Shown here piece after piece: positions 24,301 through 36,750 of a stretch of 64,000 nt of DNA. Position 1 is the stretch's first letter. Each line of letters starts with the position of its first letter. The stretch comes from Chamaelirium japonicum (taxonomy: Eukaryota > Streptophyta > Magnoliopsida > Liliales > Melanthiaceae). The DNA is taken from NCBI GenBank assembly GCA_947650365.1, contig OX393551.1, positions 702,001 through 766,000 on the forward strand. The letters are read 5' to 3'. A program made the translations under genes and the position numbers. The notes beneath the pieces are model-generated. The model ran no database searches. It saw only the letters and a program-made list of their open reading frames with translations, and was not told the origin of the DNA.

Positions 24301-27300
24301 AAATTATTTATCTCTCTATTCACTTCACTCTTCTTCTCTCTCTTCTGTCTTTATTTCTCACTCCGGTTTCTTGTGACTGATCGGTTGGGCTCAATATATT
24401 CATACTGATAATGAGTTGTGAGAAAAAAAAAAGAAGAGAAAATAGTAGAAAGAGATAAACGAAAAAAGAAAAGAGAAGAAGTACTACTCAAGTCCATTCG
24501 CCACGGGTATTGGTGTGAAGTAAGGAGGAATCTAAATTCCAAAACACCACTTCTAAATAATATAATTAAATCTCTCCATTCTCTTCTCTCTTCTCCCATG
24601 TATTAGAGTTTCCCCTAGATTGCTTAGGACCTAAGTAAGCTTACCCTATAAATAATATACGACCCCTATAGGGTGGGGCACGTTTGACGACTCTTCCTTT
24701 CTCCCATCTCATAACACTTTATCAGCACGAACATGTTGAGCCTAGCTGACCAGTCGTAAGAAAACAGAAAGAGAAACGAAGACAGAAGTGGAGTTTTGGA
24801 ATTTAAATTCCTTCTTACTTCACACCTATACCCGTGGCCAATAGACTAGAGCAGGACTTCTTCACTCTTCTCTCTTTGTTAATCTCTTATTTCTCTTTTC
24901 TCTTCTTCTCTTACTTCTGTCTATATTTTTCTATTCGTTTATTGAGAGAAGAAGAGGAGTTTAACAAAGGCAGAAGAGAGATAAGAAGCAAGAAGAGAAC
25001 GGAGAGATAAATAAAGAGAAAAGAGAGAACTACACACCTATACCCATGACCAATGGACAGGAGCAGGACTTCTTCTCTCTTCTCTCTTCATTTATCTCTC
25101 CATTTTCTTCTCTCTTTTTCTTTCTCTTCTGTCTTCATTTCTCTATCCGTTTATATAGAGAAGAAGTGGAGTTTAACGAAGACAGAAGAGAGATAAGAAG
25201 CGAGAAGAGAACAGAGAGATAAATAAAGAGAGAAGAGAGAAGATATCCTGCTCTAGTGCTTTGGTCATGGGTATAAGTGTGAAGTTAGAAGGAATCTAAA
25301 TACCAAAACTCTACTCGGTCTTCGTTTCTCTTACTGTTTTCTTTCGACTGGTCGGCTGGGCTTGACATATTCGTTCTGACAATATGTTGTGAGATGAGAG
25401 AAAGGGAGAGCCATCAAATATGCCCTACCCTGAAGGGGTCGTATATTATTTATAGGGAAAGCTTACTTAGGGCCTAAGCAATATATGGGAAACCCTAATC
25501 TATAGACGAAGAGAAAAGAAAACGGGGAGATTTAATTATATTATTACGAAATAGAGTTTTTAAATTTAGATTCCTTCTTACTGTACACCTATACCCGTGG
25601 CGAATGGACTGGAACAGGACTTCTTTTCTCTTCTCTCTTCGTTTGTCTTTCCGTTCTCTTCTCTCTTCTCATAACACGTTATCAATATGAACATGTCGAG
25701 CCCAACCAACTAGTCATAAGAAAACAGAGAGAGAAATAATGATAGAAGAGAGAAAAAATAACGGAGAGATAAATAAAGAGGAAAGATAGAAGAACTCCTG
25801 CTCTAGTCCATTGGCCACACGTATAGTTGTAAAGTAAGAAGGAATCTAAATTCCAAAACTCTACATAAGAAAGATAAGAAGAAAGAAGAGAAAGAAGAGA
25901 TAAATAAAGAGAGAAGAGAGAAGAAGTCCTACTCCAGTCCATTGGCCACGGGTATAGATGTGACGTAAGAAGGAATCTAAATTCCTAAACTCCCCTTTTG
26001 TCTTCGTTTCTCTCTCCGTTTTCTTGTGACTGGTTAGCTGGGCTATATATGTTCGTACTGATAACGTGTTATGAGATGGGAGAAAGAGAGAGCCGTCAAA
26101 CGTGCCCCACCATAAAAGGGTCGTATATTATTTATAGGGTAAGCTTCCTTAGGGCCTAAGCAATCTATAGGAAATCCTTATCCATAGGAGATATCCGACG
26201 GTGGATAGTCATCCTTCATACTTCACACCTATACCCATGGCCAATAGAATAGAGCACGACTTCTTTTCTCTTCTCTTTTTGTTTATCTCTTCATTCTCTT
26301 CTCTCTTTTTCTCTCATCTCACCACACGTTATCAGTACGAACATGTCGTGCCCAGCCGTCTAGTCACAAAAAAACGGAGAGAGAAACAAAGATAACAGAG
26401 AGAGAAGAAGAGAGAAGAGAACGAAAAGATAAATGAAGAAAGAAAAGAAGGATGACTATCCTTCATCGGATCTCTCCTAAGGATTTTGATTTCCTATAGA
26501 TTTGTTTGGCCCTAATTAATCTTACCCTACAAATAATATACGACCCCTTTAGGGAGGGGCACGTTTGATGGCTCTCTCTTTCTCCCATCTCATAACACAT
26601 TATCAGCATGAAAATATCGAGCCCAACTGACTAATCAGAAGAAAAAAAAGATAGAAACAAAGATAGAAATAGAGCTTTGGAATTTAGATTCCTTCTTGCT
26701 TCACATCTATACCCATGGCCAATGGACTGGAGTAGGACTTCTCTTTTTCCTTTATTTATCTCTCCGTTCTCTTCTCTCTTCTTCTCTCTCTTGTATGGAG
26801 TTTCGGAATTTAGATTCATTCTTACTTCACACCTATACCCATGGCCAATGGACTGGAGCATGACTTCTCTCTTCTCTCTTCATTTATCTCTCTGTTCTCT
26901 TCTCTCTTCTTCTCTCACTTCTGTTTTTGTTTCTCTCTCCGTTTTCTTATGACTCGTCGGCTGGGCTCGACATGTTCGTGCTGATAATATGTTATGACAA
27001 GTGAGAAGAGAACGAAAAGATAAATGAAGAGAGAAGAGAGAAGAAGTCCTACTTCAGTTCATTCACTATGGGTATAGGTGTGAAGTAAGAAGAAATCTAA
27101 ATTCCAAAACTCCACTTCTCAATAATATAATTAAATCTCTCATTTGTCTTCTCTCTTCTCCCATTGATTAGGATTTCCTATAGATTGGTTAGGCCCTAAG
27201 TAAGCTTACCCTATAACTAATATATGACCCCTTTAGGGTGGGGCACATTTGACGACTCTCCCTTTATCCCATCTCATAATACATTATCAGCACGAACATG

Positions 27301-28890
27301 TCAAGCCAAGCTGACCAGTCGTAAGAAAACGGAGAGAGAAATGAAGACAGAAGAGAGAGAAGAAGAAATAAGAGAACGGAGAGATAAACGAAGATAGAAA
27401 AGAGAAGAAGTCCTGCACCAGTCCATTGGCCACGGGTATAGATTTGAAGTAAGAAGGAATCAAAATTCCAAAACTCTACTTCTTAATTTTTATATGACCC
27501 TTGATGATAAGGCACGTTTGACGGATCTCTCTTTCTCCGATCACACAACACGTTATCTACACGAACATGTCGAGCCCAGCCGACCAGTCACAAGAAAACA
27601 GAGAGAGAAACAAAGACAGAAGGGAGAGAAGACAAGAAAAGAGAACAGAGAGATAAACGAAGAGAGAAGAAGTCCTGCTCCAGTACATTGGCCATGGGTA
27701 TAGGAATGAAGTAAGAAGGAATCTGAATTCAAAAACTCCACTTCTCAATAATATAATTAAATATCTCTGTTCTCTTCTCTCTGCTCCTATGGATTAGGAT
27801 TTCCTATAGATTGCTTAAGCCCTAAGTAAGTGTACCCTATAAATAATACATGACCCCTTTAGGGTAGGGCATGTTTAACTCCTCTATCTCTTTCTCCAAA
27901 ATCACAACACGTTATCAGTACGAACATGTCAAGCCCAACCAACCAGTCGCAAGAAAATGGAGAGAGAAACGGAGACAGAAGAGAGAAAAGAAGAGAGAAA
28001 AGAACGGAGAGATAAAAGAAGAGAGAAGAAGTCATGCTCCAGTCCATTGGCCATGGGTATAGGTGTAAAGTAAGATGGAATCTAAATTCCAAAACTCCAC
28101 TTCTGTCTTCGTTTTTCTTTTTGTTTTCTTGCGACTGGTCGGGTGGGCTCAATACGTTCGCGCTGATAGCATATTTGGTTTAATTAAGAAGGAATCTAAA
28201 TTCCAAAACTTCACTTCTTAATAATATAATTAAATTTCTTCGTTCTCTTCTCTCTTCTTCTATAGATTAGGGTTTCTCATAGATTGCTTAGGCCCTAAGT
28301 AAGCTTACCCTATAAATAATATTCGACCCCTTTAGGGTAGGGCACGTTTAATGACTCTCTCCTTCTCCCATCTCATAAGACTTACCTTATAAATAATATA
28401 CGACCCCTTTAGGGTAGGGCACATTTGATGGCTTTCCCTTTCTCCCATTATCTTTTGTTTCTCTCCCCGTTTTCTTTGTTTCTCTCTCTTTCTCTTATAG
28501 TATAAAATAAAATAAATAATTATTAATAGAAAAGAGATAGAAAATTATTTTAAACTAGAGAGAGCATGACTTCTTTTCTCTCCTCTCTTTGTTTATCTTT
28601 TCATTCTTTTTTTTTCTCCCATCTCATAACATATTATCAGCACGAATATATCGAGCCTAGCCGACCAGTCGCAAGAAAACAGAGAGAAAAACAAAAATAG
28701 AAGTAGAGTTTTTGAATTTAGATTTCTTTTTACTTCATACTAATACCCATGGCTAATGGACTGGAGCGGGACTTTTTCTCTCTTCTATCTTCGTTTATCT
28801 CTCCGTTCTCTTCTCTCTCTTCTGTCTTTGTTTCTCTCTCCATTTTTTTATGACTGGTCGGTTGGGCTCGATATGTTCGTGCTGATAACG
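21396..28890. repeat. mosaic array block (7.5 kb)
   Basis: Dozens of L, G and M modules in both orientations. AT patches lie at 21650-21930, 23215-23355 (an A-module foldback) and 24265-24310. A foldback of LTR-like pieces faces itself at 26185-26220 and 26450-26480. A tandem duplication of the TATA-to-end part of module L lies at 28300-28450. There is no gene. Confidence 0.75.
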
Positions 28891-29058
28891 TGTTGTAAGA
28901 TGGAAGAAAAAGAGGACCGTTAAGCGTGCCCCACCCTAAAGGTATTGTATATTATTTATAGGGTCAGCTTACTTAGGGCCTAAGCAATCTATGAGAAACC
29001 CTAATCCATAGGAGTGGTCCGACGGTGGATAGCAATCTGATCGAACGATCTCTCAACA
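28891..29058 (-). repeat. 168-bp LTR-like module, full length
   Basis: It spans from TGTTGTAAGATGG at its plus-strand left end to ATCTCTCAACA on its right; read on the minus strand this is an LTR with near-inverted ends. It is exactly 168 bp and followed by the A module, as at 21109. Confidence 0.7.
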
Positions 29059-29365
29059 GTTGAAATGTTTTTTATTTTTTTGAAGAAAAATGTAAAATAT
29101 TTTTAAAGCAAACAAATTGAGTGTGCCTTATCCTTTCTTTACTTCCTATTATTTAATTAATTTAATTATTTAATAAATTAAATAGTTAAATAATTAAATA
29201 ACTAAATAAATATTTAATTATCTTCTCTCTTCTCACTTTATTTTATTACAATAATAATTAAGTGGAGTGTTGTTACTATTAATAGTTTAATTAAAACGAA
29301 GAGAGAAGAGAATTTACTATAATAATCATAGTAACGTTGAGATGATACTATTGAGAAGTGGAGTT
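29059..29365. repeat. AT-rich module (A), short copy
   Basis: It starts gttgaaatgtttt, carries the tgccttatcc patch, then A/T, and ends with ataatcatagtaacgttgag and gatgatactattgagaagtgg. Confidence 0.75.
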
Positions 29366-29585
29366 TTAGAATTTAGATTTCTTTTTACTTCACACCTATA
29401 CCGGTGGGAATAGACTTGAGTAGGACTTCTTCTCTCTTCTCTCTTATTTATCGTCGTTTAAATTATTAAATAATTTAAAAAATTTATAAATTAAGTTTTT
29501 AGTAAAATAATTAATTTAAAAAAACAAATTTTTTGCTTTAAAAATAACTAATATTTTTTTTAAAAAAAAATTAAAATATTACAAC
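29366..29585. repeat. partial M module and AT stretch
   Basis: A short minus-strand M piece, then about 120 bp of A/T that reads as the plus-strand front of an A module (gctttaaaaataactaatat... into acattac-type bases) just before the next LTR-like copy. Confidence 0.6.
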
Positions 29586-29753
29586 TGTTATAAGATCGTT
29601 CGATCGGATGGATGCCCACCATCGGATCTCTCTAATGGATTAGGGTTTCCCATAGATTGCTTAGGCCCTAAGTAAAATAACCCTATAAATAAAATACGAT
29701 CCTTTTAGGGTTGAGTACGTTTGACGGCTCTCTTTTTCTCCTATCTCACAACA
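29586..29753 (+). repeat. 168-bp LTR-like module, full length, plus strand
   Basis: It starts TGTTATAAGATCG and ends CTATCTCACAACA, with inverted ends. A ctataaata TATA box lies near base 98. It is followed by cattatcagcacgaacatgt, the conserved internal sequence with the module G start codon. It is exactly 168 bp and is the only complete plus-strand copy of this length I found. Confidence 0.75.
29684..29692 (+). promoter_or_regulatory. TATA box of the LTR-like module
   Basis: ctataaata lies about 98 bp into the 168-bp module and ~70 bp before its 3' end. The same word is conserved in nearly all truncated copies in the window, which would be the expected promoter position of a short LTR. Activity is inferred only. 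Confidence 0.45.
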
Positions 29754-31239
29754 CATTATCAGCACGAACATGTCAAGCCCTATAGAATCTAATTAAATAA
29801 ATATTTAATTAATTACAGAACTTCTTCTCTCTTCTCTCTTCGATATGTTCGTACTGATAATGTGTTTTGAGATGGAAGAAAGTGAGAGCTATCAAACATG
29901 CCCCACCCTAAAGGGGTCATATAATCTTTAAAGAAAAGAAAAGAGAACGGAGAGATAAACAAAGAGAGAAGACAGAAAAACTCCTACTCTAGTCCATTGG
30001 CCACGGGTATAGTTATGAAGTAAGAAGGAAGCTAAATTCCAAAACTCCACTTCTCAATATTTATACGACCCATCAGATCTCGACCAACTCTTTATTTATT
30101 ATACTTATTTAATCTCACAACACGTTATCAGCACGAACATATCGAGTCTAGCCGACCAGTCATAAGAAAACGGAGAAAGAAACAAAGACAGAAGAAAGAG
30201 AAGAAGAGAACGGAGAGATAAACAAACAGAAAAGAGAGAAAAAGTCCTACTTTGGTCCATTGGCCAGGGTATAGGTGTAAAGAAAGAAAGAATATAAATT
30301 CCAAAACTCCACTTCTGTCTTCGTTTCTCTCTCTGTTTTCTCTTGACTGCTCGGCTCAACTCGACATGTTCGTATTGATAACGTGTTCTAAGATGGGAGA
30401 AAGAGAGAGCTATCAAATATGCCCTACCCTAAAGGGGTCGTATAAATATTAAGAAGTAGAGTTTTGGAATTTATATTCCTTCTTACTTCACACCTATACC
30501 CATGGCCAATAGACTGGAGAGGCCATAGGTATATTATTTATTAGGTAAGATTACTTTGGGCCTAAGAAATCCCTGGGAGATTACTTAGGGCATAAGCAGG
30601 ACTTCTTTTCGTTTGTCTTCTTGTTTATCTCTCTGTTCTTTTCTCTCTTTCTCCCACCTCATAACACGTTATTTGTACTAACATATCGAGCCCAGCTGAC
30701 CAGTCTCAAGAAAATAAAGAGAGAAGAGACGACAAAAGAGAGAGAAGAAGAGAGAAAAGAATGGAAAGATTTAATTATATTATTGAGAAATAGAGTTTTG
30801 GAATTTAGATTCCTTCTTAATTCACACCAATACCCGTGGCGAATGGATTGGAGTAGAACTTCTTCTCTATTTTCTCTTCGTTTGTCTCTCTGTTCTCTTC
30901 TTTCTTTTCTGTCTTCGTTTCTCTATCCGTTTTCTTTGTGACGGTCTGCTGGGCTTGACATATTCGTGCTGAATGGGAGATATTATTTAACTAATATTAT
31001 TTTTAGTCCTACTCTTTGTTTAATCTCTTTTTAGTCATGCCAATAAACTAGAATAGGACTTTTTTTCTCTTCCCTTTTCATCTATCTCTCCGTTCTCTTC
31101 TCTCTTCTTCTCTCCCTCTTCTTCTCTCCCTCTTTTGTCTTTGTTTCACTCTCTATTTTCATGCGACTGGTCGGCTGGGCTCGATATTTTCATGCTGATA
31201 ACGTGTTGTGAGATGGGAGAAAGAAAGAGCCATCAAACG
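29754..31239. repeat. mosaic array block
   Basis: Short plus and minus units with frequent orientation switches, including a scrambled patch of repeated ggcctaag pieces at 30530-30600. There is no gene. Confidence 0.7.
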
Positions 31240-32639
31240 TGCTCCACCCTAAAGGGATAATATATTATTTTTAGGCTAAACTTACTTAGGACCTAAGCAA
31301 TCTATAGGAAACCCTAATCTATGGGAGAGATCTGACGGTGGACAACTATCCTTCTTCACACCTATACCCGTGGTGAATGGACTGGAGCTGGACTTCTTTT
31401 CTCTTCTTCTCTTTCTAATTATCGGATAGTTATCCACTATCGGATCTCTCCCATGGATTAGGGTTTCGTATAGATTGCATAGGCCCTAAGTAAGAAGAAG
31501 TTCTGCTCTAGTCCATTGGCCACGGGTATAGGTGTGAAGTAAAAAGAAATCTAAATTCGAAAACTCCACTTCTCAATAGTATCATCTCAACGTTATTATA
31601 ATTATCATATTAATGTTACTATAATTTTTTAAATTAAATTAAAATTTTATTTAATTATTAAATAATTAAATAATTTAGTTTTTAGTAAAATAATTAATTT
31701 ATTTAATAATTTAAATATCTAATTATTTAATTAAATTTCTTATTTAATATATTTATTATTATTTAATTATTAAATAATTAAAGTAGGTAACTATTTAATT
31801 ATTTAATTATTTAAATTATTTAATAAATAAATAATAGTTTATTTATATAATTAATTTATTAATTTATTTTATTAGTTATTTCTTTAATTATTATTTTATT
31901 TTTAAATAATGAAAAAATTAGTTAATTATTTAAACGGAGTGAGAGAACGTAGCGATAAATAATAGTGCCCCACCCTAAAGAAAATTTATAATAACATTGA
32001 TTATTTTAGGTTCATGCTTAGAAAAGAGAGAGCCGTCAAATGTGCCCCACCCTAAATGGGTCCTATATTATTTATTGAGAAGTTGAGTTTTGGAATTTAG
32101 ATTCCTTCTTACTTCACACTACTTCATACTACTTCACACCTATACCCGTGGCTAATGGACTAGAGTAGGGCTTCTTCTCTCTTCTCTTTTTGTTTCTCTC
32201 TTTGTTTTCTTGTGACTGGTTAGCTGGGCTCGATATGTTTGTACTGATAACATACTGTGAGATGGGAGAAAGAGAGATCCGTCAAACATGCCTTACCCTA
32301 ATTCGATTTCTTCTTACTTCACACCTATATTTATGACCAATGGACTCGAGTAGGACTTCTTCTATTTCCTCTCTTTATTTATCTCTCTATTCTTTTCTCT
32401 CTCTTCTGAGGAGTTTTGGAATTTAGATTCTTTCTTACTTCACACCTATACCCGTGGCTAATGAACTGGAGCAGGACTTCTTCTCTCTTCTCTCTTCATT
32501 TATGTCTCAGTTCTCTTATCTCTTCTTCTCGCCCTTTTGTCTTCATTTCTCTCTTCATTTTCTTGCGACTGGTCAGCTGGGCTCGATATGCTCATGCTAA
32601 TAACATGTTATGATGTGGGAGAAAGAGAGAGTCATCAAA
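31240..32639. repeat. locally duplicated block, copy 1 (~1.4 kb period)
   Basis: Landmarks are a minus-strand LTR-like end (gatctgacggtggacaac at 31327), an inverted facing piece (actatcggatctctccc at 31435), the foldback A-module start at 31575, and a long A/T run to about 31930. The rest (31960-32640) is ordinary array. The same landmarks follow 1.4 kb later. Confidence 0.65.
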
Positions 32640-33660
32640 CGTGCCCCACTCTAAAATGATAATATATTATTTATAGGGTAAGTTTACTTAGGACCTAAAC
32701 AATCTATGGAAAACCCTAATCCATGGGAGAGATCCGACGGTGGACAGTCATCCTTCTTGCTTCACACCTATACCCGTGGTGAATGGACTGGAGCAGGACG
32801 TCTTCTCTCTTCTTCTCTCTCTAATTATCGGATCACGATCCACCGTCGGATCTCTCCCATTGATTAGGGTTTCCTATAGATTGCTTAGGCCGTAAGTAAG
32901 ATTACTCTATAAATAATTAGGACTGACCAGTCATATCTACATTATTATGATTATGATAGTAATGTTACTATAATTTTTTTAATTAAATTAATCATTTATT
33001 TATTTATTAAATATTTAAAATAATTTAATAATTTAAATAAATAAGTTTTTTGTAAAATAATTAATTTACTCAATTATTGAATTATCTAGTTATTTAATTA
33101 AATTTATTATTTTATTTTATTTATCATTATTATATTATTAAATAATTCAATTAAGCAACTAGTTAATTATTTAAATTATTAAATAAAGAAATAATTATTT
33201 AATTATATAATTAATTTATTAATTTATTTTATTAATTATTTCTGTAATTATTATTTATCTTTATTTAAAATATTATTTAGTGAAGAAATATGTTAAATAG
33301 ATTATTTAATTAAACAAATAAATAATTTTATTAAAAAAAATATTTTTTTATAATCATAATAACTTTGAGATGATTTAAATAACTAATTAAAGAAATAATG
33401 ATTATTATAGTAATATTACTATAATTTAAAAAAATTAAACTATGATAATTTAATAAATAGGGTTTCTATAATATTTCTTCGTATATTAGTTAAATTAATC
33501 ATCTATTCAATATTAAATAAATTATTTATTTTACTAAATACTTAATATTTAAATTATTAAATTATTTAATAAATAAATAATTTAATTAAAAAAATTATAG
33601 TAATATTACTATGATAATCTTAATAACGTTGAGGTTATTCTTTTTTAATTAAATTATAAA
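32640..33660. repeat. locally duplicated block, copy 2, with long AT-rich module
   Basis: It repeats the order of copy 1: gatccgacggtggacagt at 32731, inverted facing ccaccgtcggatctctccc at 32840, A-module start at 32938, then 700 bp of A/T. The A/T run ends in the tatgataatcttaataacg block. Confidence 0.65.
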
Positions 33661-36140
33661 TAAAGAGAGAAGAGAAGAAAAGTCCTGCTCCAGTCTATAA
33701 ATAAAATAAATAAGCAATCTTCTATCTCACAATGTGTTTCAGCACGAACATATCGAGCCCAGCCGACCAGTCATAAGAAAACGAAGAGAGAAACAAAGAC
33801 AGAAGAGATAGAAGAATAGAGAAGAGAACGGAGAGATAAACGAAGAGAGAAGAAGTCCTACTCCAGTCCATTGGCTATGGGTATAGGTGGGAAGTAAGAA
33901 GGAATCTAAATTCCAAAACTCCACTTCTCAATAGTATCATTTCAATGTTATTATGATTATCATATTAAATTAACTTCTTTCTTTGTTTTAATTTAATGAT
34001 TAACTTAATTAAAAAAATTATTGTAGCATTATTATGATATATGATTATTTAACTAATTATAATGTTGAGGTGAATGAAGAGAAGTAGAAGAAAAAAGACC
34101 TATATTTAATTGATTGTAGGTAGAAGAGATATAAATATTGATTAGGTATAAATATTATTTATAAGAGATATTTAAATTCCGATTAATTGATTGCAGGACT
34201 TCTTCTCTCTTCCCTATTCTCTCTTCTCTCTTCTTTCTTTAATATGTTCATACTGATGACGTGTTGTAAGATAATTTAATATTTAATAATTCTCTCTGTG
34301 TTTATCTCTCTGTTCTCTTCTCGCTTTCTCCCACCTCACAACACGTTATTAGCACGAACATATCGAGCCCAACTGACCAGTCATAAGAAAACAAAGAGAA
34401 AAACAAAGACAGAAGAGAGAGAAGAAGAGAGAAGAGAACAGAGAGATAAACGAAGATAGAAAAGAGAGAAGAAAACATAAGAGAACGGAGAGATAAAGAA
34501 AGATAGAAGAGAGAAGAAGTCCTGCTCCAGTCCATTCGCCACGGGTATAAGTGTGAAGTAAGAAGGATAGCTGTCCACCATCGAATCTCTCTCATGGATT
34601 AGGGTTTCCCATAGATTGCTTAGGCCTATCCTATAAATAATATATGACCCCTGTAGAGTGGGGCATATTTGACGGCTCACTCTTTCTCCCATCTCATAAT
34701 ACGTTATCAGCACGAACATGTTGAGCCGAGTCGACCAATCAAAAGAAAATGGGAAGAGAAACAAAGACAGAAGTAGAGTTTTAGAATTTATATTCTTTTT
34801 TACTTCATACCTAAATCCGTGGTGAATGGACTCGAACAAAACTTCTTCTCTCTTTTATCTTTGTTTATCTCTCTGTTCTCTTCTCTCTTGTTCTCTCTCT
34901 TCTATCTTTATTTCTCTTTCTATTTTCTTGTGACTGGTCGGCTGGGCTCAACATGTTCATGCTGATAATGTATTCTGAGATGAGAGAAGAAAAGAGAAGA
35001 AAGAAGTAAGAAGGAATCTAAATTCAAAAACTCCACTTCTCAGTATTTATATGACCCTTTTATGGTAGCACGCGTTTGACGACTCTCTCTTTCTCACATC
35101 TCACAACACGTTATCAGCACGAACAAATCGAGCCCAACCGATTAGTCATAAGAAAACAGAGAAAGAAATGTAGATAGAAGTAGAGTTTTGGAATTTAGAT
35201 TCCTTTTTACTTTACACCTATACTTCACACGGATATAGGTATGAATTAAGAAGGAATCTAAATTCCAAAACTCCACAGAAGAGAGAGAATAAGAAAAAAG
35301 AGAGAACGAAAAGAGAAACGAAGACAGAAAAGAGAGAATAAAAAAGAAAAGAACGGAGAGATAAACGAAGATAGAAGTGAGAAGAACACCTATACTATTC
35401 CATTGACTACGGGTATAGGTGTGAAGTAAGAAGGAATCTAAATTCCAAAAGTTCACTTCTGTCTTTGTTTCTCTCTCCATTTTCTTGCGACTGGTCAGTT
35501 GGGCTCGACATGTTCATGCTGATAACGTATTGTGAGATGGAAGAAAGAAAGAAGAGAACGGAGACATAAATATGATAAGCTTAAATTAAATGAAATTTAT
35601 TAAATATATTATTAATAATTTAATTTAATAAATAACATAAGAGATATTTAAATAATTTAAATTTATTTAAAATTTTTATTAACTAGTTATTTAATTATAT
35701 TTTTAGTATTAATAATATAAAATAAACTAATTAAATAAATATTAAGAGAGAAGAGAAACAAAGACCTGCTCCAGTCCATTCGCCATGGGTATAGGTATGA
35801 AGTAAGATGGAATCTAAATTGCAAAATTCCATAGAAGAGAGAGAAGAAAAGAGAAAAGAACGGAGAGATAAATAAAGAGAGAAGAAGTCCTACTCCAGTC
35901 AATTGGCCACGGGTATAGGTATGATATAGGAAGGAATCTAAATTCTAAAACTCCACAAAAGAGAGAGAAGAAGAGAAAAAAAAACAGAGAGAAAAACAAA
36001 AACAGAAGAGAGAGAAGAAGAGAGAAGAGAACATAAAGATAAATAAAGAAAGAAGAGAGAAGAAGTCCTGCTCCAGTCCATTAGCCACGGGTATAGGTGT
36101 GAAGTAAGAAAGAATCTAAATTCCAAAACTCCACTACACA
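33661..36140. repeat. mosaic array block
   Basis: Mostly plus-strand G/M units; AT patches lie at 33940-34190 and 35570-35740. A plus-strand truncated L copy lies at 34590-34720. There is no gene. Confidence 0.7.
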
Positions 36141-36750
36141 ATAGTATCATCTCGATGTTATTATGATTATCATAGTAATGTTACAATAATTTTTTTAATA
36201 AATTAACCATTTATTTATTTATTAAATATTTTAAATAATTTAATAATTAAGTTTTTAGTAAAATAATTAATTAAATATAATTGTTATAGTATAAATAGTT
36301 ATTTAATTATCTAAATAAAATAATTATTACAAATTAGAGTTTTTGAAATTTAGACTTCTTCTTACTTCACACCTATACCCTTGGCCAATGGACTGGAGCA
36401 TGACTTTTTCTTTCTTTATTTATCTCTTTGTTCTCTTTTCTCTTCTTTTTTCTTTTCTGTGGAGTTTTGAAATTTAGATTCCTACTTACTTCATACCTAT
36501 ACCCGTGGTGAATGGACTAGGCATGATTTCTTATCTCTTCTCTCTTAATATTTATTTAATTAGTTTACTTTATATTGTTAATATTAAAAAAATAATTAAA
36601 TAACTAGATAATTAAATAATTAAATTAATTAATTATTTTACTAAAAACTTAATTATTAAATTATCTAATTATTAAATTATTTAATAATTAAATAAATAAT
36701 TATAGTAATAGTACTATGATAATCATAATAACGTTGAGATGATACTATTG
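36141..36750. repeat. pair of facing AT-rich modules around a short M piece
   Basis: A plus-oriented A-module start at 36141 (agtatcatctcgatgttatt) and a minus-oriented A-module end at 36710-36750 (ataacgttgagatgatacta) face each other across 36340-36560, which holds two minus-strand M pieces. It is a ~600-bp foldback. Confidence 0.6.

Noticed and set aside
29754-29773. Canonical initiator-Met primer-binding site after the LTR-like module
   Set aside because: The sequence starts cattatcagcacg rather than TGGTATCAGAGC. I note only its likeness to sequence after Copia LTRs and do not name a tRNA.
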